DNA from: an uncultured bacterium
GTDB taxonomy: Bacteria; Verrucomicrobiota; Kiritimatiellia; CAIKKV01
Assembly (NCBI GenBank): GCA_903828035.1
Contig: CAIKKV010000106.1
Span: forward strand, 1 to 7,559
Length of the DNA: 7,559 bases
Direction: 5' to 3'
The notes below the pieces were generated by a model. It made no database searches. It saw only the letters and a list, made by a program, of their open reading frames with translations, and was not told the DNA's origin. Position numbers and translations under genes: made by a program. Shown here in pieces: positions 1 to 7,400 of this stretch (positions are counted from its first letter, which is position 1; every line of letters begins with the position of its first letter).

Positions 1-1
1 C

Positions 2-199
2 GGATCGTCCTTCGTGGCCGAGAAGAGAATAGGGGTTGTGAACAGCGCGGGGGAAAGCCTGTATTATTATAAAATTTCGGGCACGCTGCAGGCCAACGGC
101 TCGATTACCGGCACATGGAAGGCGTCCTATTACCAGAAACCGAGATATTATTCGGCACATACAAATACCAAACAGGGCGCTTTCACGGCGTTGCGATAG
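2..199 (+). CDS. 3' end of a gene cut by the window edge; C-terminal small beta domain, function unknown
   Basis: The frame is open to the left edge and ends at TAG 197-199, so this is probably the C-terminal 65 residues of a longer protein. A GTG at 14 could serve as a start, but no ribosome binding site can be judged there, and the residues before it (GSSF) read as normal coding sequence. The visible part alternates short beta-strand-like segments with turns: KRIGVVNSAG, LYYYKISGTL, NGSITGTWKASYY and a final GAFTALR. The motif 'I.G.L..NGSITGTW....G.F...R' is typical of small lipocalin-like or beta-barrel terminal domains in exported bacterial proteins. The same loose layout ends the giant minus-strand protein of this window (PGKIVGDRID....FRI). 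It is rich in tyrosine and has no cysteine. The function of the whole protein cannot be told from this fragment. Confidence 0.6.
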   Translation, partial: GSSFVAEKRIGVVNSAGESLYYYKISGTLQANGSITGTWKASYYQKPRYYSAHTNTKQGAFTALR

Positions 200-299
200 G
201 TGCCCATCTCAGGATTCGCCGTGTTCGATTAACGGTAGCGCCCTCACCCCAATGGCCTACGAAACCGTCTCCCACGTTCCCTTTCTCGCGATAATGTAA

Positions 300-328
300 T
301 TGTGCATTCTCAGGCAAGTGACTATTAT
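300..328 (+). promoter_or_regulatory. Candidate sigma70-type promoter for the LRR_5 gene
   Basis: TTGTGC at 300-305 and TATTAT at 323-328 (5/6 to TATAAT) are separated by 17 bases. They lie in a locally AT-rich gap of an otherwise GC-rich window. Transcription would start near 335, giving a leader of about 36 bases before the ATG at 371. The -35 matches only 3/6, so this is a sequence-only prediction. The gap 200-299 shows nothing else I can support. Confidence 0.35.
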
Positions 329-370
329 CGGAAATCTTTGATCGCAATGGACGGTTACCCGAGAGGGCGT

Positions 371-835
371 ATGAATTCCCGGAAGTGGCGGTCTGGAAAT
401 GGCGTGGTGCCCCTGGTGGCCCTTGCGCTCCTCGCGTTGCCGGAGTTGGTACAGGCGCAATACCAATGCTTTACCTATGCCGGCAAGATCATCATCACCG
501 GCTACACGGGTGCCGGCGGGGCGGTGAGCATCCCCGACCAGATCGAGAGTCTGCCTGTCGTCGGAATCGGACCCAATGCGTTCGAACGTTGCTTTTCCCT
601 GCGCAGCCTGACGATTCCCTCCAGCGTCACCAGCATCGGGCATTACGCATTCTCTGGTAACAACCTGACCAGCGTGACGATTCCAGCCAGCGTCACGAGC
701 ATTGGTGACGGTGCGTTCCAATGGTGTTCACGTCTGACCACGATCACGGTGGATACGCTTAACCCGGCGTATAAAGGCCTTGCCCGGGGTGGTGCGTGCG
801 ACTATCATGCGCAACAAGTGAAAGGGATGGTATGA
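371..835 (+). CDS. Short secreted BspA-type leucine-rich repeat (LRR_5) protein with truncated repeat region
   Basis: Start ATG 371 is chosen over in-frame ATGs at 302 and 347. It has a purine-rich GAGAGGG 4 bases upstream and opens directly into a signal peptide: basic MNSRKWR, a hydrophobic VVPLVALALLALP core, and probable cleavage after VQA (residue 29). The 154-residue precursor continues with YAGKIIITGYTG..GGAVSIPDQI, then LRR_5 units at about 54-76, 77-98 and 99-121 (L..LTIPSSVTSIG.YAF and L.SVTIPASVTSIG.GAF), and a partial unit LTTITVDTLNPAY at 122-134. BspA-type LRR proteins normally run through many such 22-23-residue units. Here the pattern stops near residue 137 (base 781), and the last 17 residues (ARGGACDYHAQQVKGMV) look nothing like LRR. 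It overlaps the next gene by ATGA. LRR_5 proteins are commonly surface or secreted binding proteins. A ligand cannot be inferred, and the gene may be a decaying remnant. Confidence 0.75.
   Translation: MNSRKWRSGNGVVPLVALALLALPELVQAQYQCFTYAGKIIITGYTGAGGAVSIPDQIESLPVVGIGPNAFERCFSLRSLTIPSSVTSIGHYAFSGNNLTSVTIPASVTSIGDGAFQWCSRLTTITVDTLNPAYKGLARGGACDYHAQQVKGMV
780..808 (+). promoter_or_regulatory. Candidate promoter for the downstream exported-protein gene, inside the LRR_5 3' end
   Basis: TTGCCC at 780-785 (4/6 to TTGACA) and TATCAT at 803-808 (5/6 to TATAAT) are spaced by exactly 17 bases. They sit 24 bases before the ATG at 832. The pair starts almost exactly where the LRR pattern of the preceding ORF ends. 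It would give a very short leader that still contains the GAAAGGGA ribosome binding site. Prediction from sequence only. Confidence 0.35.
820..827 (+). promoter_or_regulatory. Ribosome binding site fixing the start at 832
   Basis: GAAAGGGA lies 4 bases before the ATG at 832. It decides against the upstream in-frame GTG at 796, which would place non-signal residues (MRLSCATSERDG) ahead of a clear signal peptide. Confidence 0.6.
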
Positions 836-1473
836 AAAGCACGGGATGTCGTTTGACGCTGGCGTTTCTCTTCGCAAGTCTGTCACTTTCTTCCGCGCTG
901 GGCGGGCCGAAATGGATCCCGATCGGCGAGTTCCAGGCCGGCGGAGACGGCAAGCTGGCCGCCTATAATGGCGCGGTTTCCGCGTGCCGCCTCATCTGCA
1001 CGGAAGGAAGCATCATCGTCAATACAGTCATCGTGATCGAGGGCAACAAGAAGTCGCCGATCAGCCTGGGCATCCGGATTCCGGCCGGGCAGATCCACGA
1101 GTTCACGCTTCCCGGCGGACCGCGGAACGTGACGGGCTTCCGGATCAGCGACAACGCCCGCGGCAAATACCGCCTTGAGGTTTTGAATGGCGGATCCGGG
1201 CAAAACGGGGGCGAGGAGCCGGCTGCTTCGGGAAGCACGAAGAAGAAAAAGAAGGGCAAGAGCACGATGGATCAGATTATGGAGGCCCTTCCCTCCGGTG
1301 AAACGCCAGGCGCTTCCGCGCCGGCTCCCGCTCCCACCTACCAGCCGGTCCCCACCTACCAGCCGCCGGCCACCTACCAGCCGCCGCCCGTGGAGACGCC
1401 GCCGCCGACCGTGAATGCCCCGGCGGCTCCCCAGGCGCCGTCGGCAGGCGGAGACCGTCTGCCCTGGGAATGA
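832..1473 (+). CDS. Exported protein: DUF2541-like beta domain plus lysine run and proline-rich tail
   Basis: The precursor is 213 residues. Residues 1-24 form a signal peptide (MKSTGCRLTLAFLFASLSLS, probable cleavage after ALG). Residues 27-119 look like one beta-sandwich: KWIPIGEF, a paired-cysteine region (C52, C56), IIVNTVIVIEGN, ISLGIRIPAGQ, FTLPGGPRNVTGFRIS, and GKYRLEVLNGG. The order 'W..(I/L)G.. / ..I....V....N / ..IPAG......L.GG.R.V...... / .G...LEV..G' resembles the DUF2541-type exported domain. That is recalled from family style and not tested. Residues 120-213 are low complexity: a Gly/Ser/Glu linker, KKKKKGK at 137-143, a short amphipathic segment STMDQIMEALPSG, and then a Pro/Ala tail with three tandem PTYQPx repeats. 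The tail ends in DRLPWE. It follows the LRR gene with ATGA overlap, so translational coupling is possible, although a promoter may lie just upstream. The role is unknown; the tail suggests an extended periplasmic or surface linker. Confidence 0.75.
   Translation: MKSTGCRLTLAFLFASLSLSSALGGPKWIPIGEFQAGGDGKLAAYNGAVSACRLICTEGSIIVNTVIVIEGNKKSPISLGIRIPAGQIHEFTLPGGPRNVTGFRISDNARGKYRLEVLNGGSGQNGGEEPAASGSTKKKKKGKSTMDQIMEALPSGETPGASAPAPAPTYQPVPTYQPPATYQPPPVETPPPTVNAPAAPQAPSAGGDRLPWE
1333..1386 (+). repeat. Three in-frame tandem 18-bp repeats encoding (P/A)TYQP(V/P)
   Basis: Copies lie at 1333-1350, 1351-1368 and 1369-1386. They share the core CACCTACCAGCCG and differ only at the ends. They encode PTYQPV, PTYQPP and ATYQPP in the proline-rich tail. 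Near identity at DNA level, third positions included, suggests recent slippage expansion. Tyr-Pro-Gln-rich repeats form extended, flexible linkers. Confidence 0.85.
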
Positions 1474-1491
1474 GGCCGGTCTTTCCGGCTG
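1474..1491. terminator. Weak hairpin between convergent genes, possible bidirectional terminator
   Basis: GCCGG (1475-1479) pairs perfectly with CCGGC (1485-1489) around a TCTTT loop, with a G-T pair adding one step. It occupies nearly the whole 18-bp gap between the plus-strand stop (TGA 1471-1473) and the minus-strand stop (TAG, 1494-1492). There is no T-tract on either strand, so it is at best a weak intrinsic terminator. Its position is the main argument. Confidence 0.35.
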
Positions 1492-4400
1492 CTATTTCGT
1501 ATACCGGTTGTTGCCGGCATCGATCAGGGTGCGCCCGCCGTCAAGGATGCGGAACTTCAAGTCTTGTGCGTCGATCCGATCTCCGACAATCTTACCCGGG
1601 AAGGTGGCCAGCGCGTTTTCGCCATCGGTTACGCCGTCCAGGTTGATCAGCAGCACGTCGATCATGATGGCGTCCCCCGTTTGTCTGATAGTGAAGCCGG
1701 TTGGCCAGTGGATGTTCTTGATCATCGGTGTGCGGCCGTTGTAAGACCCGTTAAGATCGTATCGCGCCGCGAGCCCTGGCGCGGGAGCGGCGGGCGTGGC
1801 CTGTTGCGGGGAAGGAGCGGGTGCCGGGGGTTGTGGAGCAGTCCCTTGCCTGGCGGCGGAAGCCGCTTGCATCTGGCTCTTCACGTACGCGATCCGGTCG
1901 CCGACTTTCGGATTGGAAACCTCTTTCTGGGCGGCCTCGTACGTGGCCAGGGCGTTCGCCCAGTCCTGCGCCTGCTCGAGGCGGTAGCCTGCGGCGAGCA
2001 GTTCGGACGCCTTGGCCCGGCGGGAGAAGATCGCCTCCAATTCGGCCAGGTGGGACCGGACGCCGGGGTTTTCGTCGAGTGAGAGGGCGGCCTGGTATTT
2101 GGTGATCGCTTCCGGGAACTGGGTCTTCTGCTCCAGCGCGTACCCCTCGGCGATTAGTTTTTTCGCCTTCAGCTTGTCGGCCAGCTTCTTTTCCAGCTCC
2201 ACGATGTGGGCGGCGACGCGCGGGTCGTTCTTCAGCGCCTGCGCCTGGCGATATTTTCCAAGAGCCTTCTCCAGCTCCCCTTTTTTCTCGAAGGCATAAC
2301 CCTCCGCCACCAAGGCCTTTGCCTGGCGCTCCCGCTCCTGGGCGAGCGCCCAATCGGCGGCCATTTTCCTTGAGGCGGCGATCTCTTCGGCCGAAACCTC
2401 AACGGGAATTTTCACCGAGGCCGTCCCGAAGGATACGCCGTTCAGGAGCAGCGTCACCCCGGCTTCCGCGGCGCCCTTCTGCGTGAGCGCCACGGCCGAT
2501 TCCGCGCCTGCCGCCGCTCCGGCGAGGGTGCAGTTGGCGGCAGCGGACCAGGTGAAGGCGGAGCCGGCGGGAAGCGAGGCGCCGACCAGCGAGGCGCGAA
2601 CGCGCACGAGCTGGCCCGCGCCGTACCGTCCGGCGGCCAGGGGTTTGAGCAGGTGGTTGACGTCGTCCCAGAGTTGGACCGGTTCGCCGGAAATGCCGAC
2701 GATTTCCGCGCGGAGGTTCAGCGTCTTCACCTCCAGGTTGCAGGCGGCGGCGCCGCTGTTGTCCCATGCGTCCAGCACGCTCACGGTGACGGTGGCGGGC
2801 CCTGGCCGGGCTCCCTCGAAGGGCGCGGAATCGCCCGAGCCGCTGGCGCCGGTCCAGGTGAAGCGGTAAGGGGCGGTTCCGCCCGTCACGGAGGCGCGTA
2901 GCGCGGCTTTTTCGCCGGGCAGCAGGCTGCGCTTATCGGCGGTGAGCGTCACGTTCAGCGGGACGGCTTCCACGGTGAGGGTCACGGTGGCGGCGGCGGT
3001 GGCGCCGAACTTGTCGGTGACGGTGACCGTGACGGGCTGGGGCCCGGCCCGGCCGGCTTCGAAAACGCCGGAAGCGCCCGAGCCGTTGGCGCCGGCCCAG
3101 ATGATGGAATAGGGGGTCATGCCTCCGGTGATGGCGGCCTGCAGGCCGGCGCGCGAGCCGGAGGGGAGCTTGAGCGGACCGGCGGACAGTTTGACGGTCA
3201 GCGGGAGCGGCGGCTCATTGGGCGCGACCGGGAACGCGACCGTGGCTGTGCCGAGCACGTTGTTGTTTTTATCCAGCGCGGTGACCGTGGCGGAGGCGGA
3301 GCCTGCTTCGCTGCGCGACACGCTGATTTCGGCGCCCAGCCCCGAGGAGCGCAGGGTGGTGCCCTCGTTCACGATCCAGCTCCAGCGGAGGGGATCGGGC
3401 TTGGGCTCACCGATGAGCGTGGCGCGCAGGGTGATGGCTTCGTCCACGACGAAGGTGCCTTCGGGGGCGGGAATCAGGCCGCCGCGGACGGGGTTCCAGA
3501 TCATGGGCCGGGGGCCCAGCCGGCCGACCACCTTGGCTTCAACCGAGTAGGCCGCGGGCTGATAGGTGGCGGAGGCGGTTCCGATGATATCGTTATAATG
3601 GGGCGCGCGGGCTTCCACCTGCAGCGCAATCGGGCTTGAGTTTTTGGGCATGAAGCCGATCCGGTCCGCGTTGTCCGAGTATTCCATGCGCTCGCTTGAC
3701 GGCGGGGCGCTCCAGTAATAGGCCACCAGGTTGTCGGGGATCGCGGGCGCGGCCGTCACCTGGCCGCGGACCTCCTCGCCGATCTTCGCGCCTTCCGGGC
3801 TGCAGGTGATGGTCAGCGGGGGCCCCGTCACCCGGTAGGTGGTCTGGGGCGTTTCGACCGGCTTGGCCGCGGCGTTGGAGTAAATGACCGCCCAGATGAT
3901 CACGTCTCCCATGCGGTCGAAGGTGACGGTGGTGGAGCCATTCTCCGATTCGGCGGGCGTGAAGGTGACGGCTGGGGCGGATTGAAAGACGTAGCGCAGC
4001 GGTCCGGAGGGCGGCGGAGGCGTTGGGGCCGGGGAGGCGGGCGGGGCCGCGGTCCTGGGCGGGCCGTTCAAGAAGGAGGAGTCGGGCCCCGCGGAGGTCT
4101 CGGGATTGTTTTTTTCAGACCCGATGCCGGGTTTCGGGATCTGGGCCCCTTGGTGCAGTTGCATATCCTCACGCCAGTCGAGCGGAGCTCCCGGGGGTGT
4201 GGCGGGCGTGGGGCTGGTCTTCAAGCCGGCGTCTACTCGCTTCAGGTAGTCGTCGCCGCTGTCTGTTTTCAGGGCGCTCTCAGAGCCTGCCGCTCGTTCT
4301 TTAGCCGCCGCGTCGGACGCATAGCCGCTTTCGTAGGAAGAGCTCTGGTTTTTCAGGGACGCGAAGAAGGCCGCATCGGCCGCGAGCGTCGCCGGGGACT

Positions 4401-7400
4401 TTCCAGGCGGGGCGAAGGTGAGGGCAAGGGTGGATCCGTAAAAGACGCCGCCGCCCGAGCCGGCGCTTCCGCCGGAGGCGGATGACGGGGCGGGCGGAGT
4501 GGCGGGGGGCGGCTCCGTGGTCGGCGCATCGGTTTTCGTGTTTTCAGGGTTGAGCTTGAGGCGCTCGCCGGTGATGGGAGCGGTCGGGTCGGGGGTGACG
4601 GGCGGTTGATTGGTTCCGAGATTGGGCGGTTTGGTCTCGGCGTCATCGACCTTGACGGTGTGGGGGGCTGAGGCGAGGACGCGATCGCCCCCCTCGCCAT
4701 GCCAGACGAGTTGGACATCGAACGCATAGGTGCCCGGCGCCGTGGCGCTCGTGCGCAGGGAGGGGCCGGTTTCGAAGGGCTGGCCGTTCACGTGCCATTC
4801 GATCCAGATGTCGCGGTTTTCCAGCAGCCGCTCCGCCTCGGTGTTGCCGCAGAAGGTGGTGGCGCTCAAGTCGATCTCCTCGACGACCTTCGCCTGGGTC
4901 GCCCCCTTGACGCGCAGGGAGAACGCGGCGTCGTCGGGGCGGAGAACGTCGATTACGAAGGGCAGGGCGTCGGCCACCTTGACCGCTCCTTTTTTCTCGC
5001 CCCTGAACACGGCTAGCCCGATCGTGTAGGAGCCGGGCTTGGTTTGCTGGAACAGGGCGGTATCCCCGACGGCGCGGACGGGGCCGCTCCAGCGGAAGGA
5101 CAGCCCCTTGGCGTCGACGGCTTCGGCGCAGTTGAACTCTGGCGTCAGCACGGCGGTCTCCCCCGGCATGACCTGCGGTTTTCCGGCGATGGTGACGGCG
5201 ATGCTGTCGTCCTCGCCGTTGTCGACGACGTCGACCGAGCCGCCGCCGCTCCGGGTGTAGGTGCGCTTCATCTTGCCGCTGTGGCGGGCGACGACATCGC
5301 CGGGGGTGAAGGTCTCCTTAAAGCCGGGAGTCTGCCAGTCGACCTGGAGGCCGGTATCGGCCTTGTAATTCACCTTTTTCACCGGGTTCAGCACGAAGGT
5401 GTGGCCGCGATAGTCGGGGCCGTCGGTGATGCCGCTGATGGGGATGAGCTCCCAGGTGACGTCGCAGGCGAACGTGTGGGCGCCGGCCTCCTTGAAGCGA
5501 AGCGGTTTTTCCAGGAGCAGGGGGGACATGCCGATGGACTGCTGCTCGGCCTGCGGTTGGTCGTCCACGGACCAGGTGACCTTCTGGCGCACGCTGAGGA
5601 AGAGGATGTTCTTGTAGCCGCCGAGTTTTCTCAGGCGGGCTTCGAGCTGGGCGGTGATGGAGCGCAGGTCCTCCAGCGGGCCTTCGAGGGAAACGCGAAC
5701 GGAGCCGGAGGCGCTCTTGTCGCCGTTTTTCCGTTTCAGCAGGGGGATGGGCGCGGGGTTGAACTCGGGTTGCAGGCTGATGCCGTCCATGAGCTGGTCC
5801 AGGGCGGGAAGCAGGTCGAGGAAGTCCTTCACGAACTCCTCGCGCTTGGCGCGCCAGGCGGCCAGCACCTTGGGGATCATCTTCGCGAGCAGATCCTTTG
5901 TCTTTCCGTCGCGCACTTCGGGCGTATCGCTGCTGTTGGCGGCGGCGCGGGCGATCGCGTTTTCAACGGCGCGCTTCACCTCGTCCTCGTTGGTGAAGCC
6001 GATGGCGAGCTTGTTGATGGAGCTTTCGACGCCGAACCCCTCGGCGCTTTCCCAGCCCTTTACGCTGATGATGCCCGCCAGGAGGTCGTCCATGTCCTGC
6101 GGGTTCGTGGCGATGGAGTAGCCGGCGTCCTTGGCCGCGTCGATGATCAGGTTGCCGATGACCGTGACGAGGCCGAGGACCGGGCTTCCCAGCGCGGCGG
6201 CCAGGGCTTCGACCGCCTTGCGGGCGGCCTCGTCCGCCTTGCCCTCGCCCTGGAGCCGGGAGGACGAGATCGTGTCGTAATAGACGAAGACGGCGGTGAG
6301 GATATGTTCAAGCGGAAGGTGGTCGGCGAGGGTGCTGATTTTTTCCCACAGCTCCTGCGTGGCGCCGGGCTTGCCTTCCAGCATTTCCCGGATGACCGCC
6401 TTGCGCATGGAGTCCCGTTCGCCGGCCATGGCCTGCAGGAGCTCCGCCTCGCGGGCTCCTGTTTTCACCGCGCTTGCCAGGTTGTCCTTGAAGGCGCCGC
6501 GGGAAAACAGCTTGTTGAGCTCCTCGTCGATGAACTTGGATTGTTCGGCCAGGGGGAGGCTGGAGGCGGAGGCGCGGATCCTGGAGTATTCATCGACGAA
6601 CTCTTCCAGCCCCGTATTCGCCGCCGCCCCTGGCAGCGAGGCGAGATCGCGCGCTTTCTTCATGTTGGCGTGCATCTCCTCGAGGGCGGCCATGGCCTCG
6701 CGGGGGTTGCCCTTGGCCAGGGCGGCGGAAAGGGTTTCCGCGGCTTCCCGGGCGGTAGCGGAGGTGGATTTGAGGGTATAGGGGCCGGACAGCTTGCCGC
6801 CCAGGGCGGACAGGCCGTCCGCGGCCTGGCCGAACACGGCGCTTTTCATGGCGTTGGCGGCGTCCTCGCCGTGAACATTCCGGATATAGTCGATGAGCTC
6901 GACCTTTTGTTTGGGCGTCAGGTTCTGGCTTGTTTTGCGGATCTGGGCGGCGCAGGCCTCGGCCGCTTCGGGGTTTTTCTTGGCGATGGCCGCCAGGGCT
7001 TCCGCGTTGCGCTTGTACGCGTCCTGCAGCATCTCCTCGTTGAGCTGGTTGGCCAGCCCGGGGGCGTGGGCGCTGCCGAGCATATCGCGGGTTTTTCCGT
7101 GCTTCGTGATCGTGGAGCCCTGGAGAACCGTGCCCTCGGGAACGGGGTAGGTTTTCAGGAGCGTGTCCGTGGCGTCGTTGATGCGCTCGACCAGCTTGGA
7201 CTGCTGCGCCTGCAGGATATACAGGTCCTCCTGCAGCTGCTGTACCTTTTTAAGTGCCGCCTCGCCGCCCTCCTTCGCCTCCGCGGAGCGGAGGGCGTCG
7301 CGCAGCTCGCTCTGGACGCCGGCGATCTGTTCGCCGCGCCGGGCCGAGCCGCTTTTCATTTCGTCCAGGTAGTCGCCCAGGTCGTCGAAGGAAACCGCCT

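Noticed and set aside
302..370. Upstream starts (ATG 302, ATG 347) for the LRR gene
   Set aside because: They would bury the signal peptide behind 8-23 extra residues and lack a good ribosome binding site. ATG 371 has GAGAGGG just upstream.
257..721. Minus-strand frame of 154 codons opposite the LRR gene
   Set aside because: The plus strand here has a signal peptide and clear LRR_5 repeats; the minus translation has no recognisable feature.
1333..1386. Short tandem repeat considered as CRISPR-like or other non-coding array
   Set aside because: The 18-bp units are contiguous without spacers and in frame within a coding sequence.
1564..2082. Plus-strand frame of 172 codons opposite the TPR-like repeats
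   Set aside because: Antisense shadow of the giant gene. The composition is Gly/Arg-rich, with no signal peptide or motif. The minus strand has clear repeat and domain structure here.
3982..4485. Long plus-strand frame (167 codons) and an overlapping one at 4023-4304
   Set aside because: Both are antisense to the Pro/Ala/Ser-rich linker of the giant gene. The product is Arg/Gly-rich low complexity, the mirror of biased codons in GC-rich DNA.
4353..4727. Minus-strand frame of 124 codons rich in Pro/Arg/Ser
   Set aside because: Out-of-frame shadow of the giant gene on the same strand, with no domain-like sequence and no start context.
5654..6121. Plus-strand frames at 5654-6121 and 6296-6781, Ser/Arg/Ala-rich
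   Set aside because: Antisense shadows of the helical head. They mirror Ala/Glu/Leu codons and show no independent coding features.
6136..6318. Two hydrophobic stretches of the giant protein as certain transmembrane helices
   Set aside because: The segments near residues 408-424 and 451-468 are interrupted by polar or charged residues (E411, D422, N463, D467), so they are too marginal to call as membrane spans.
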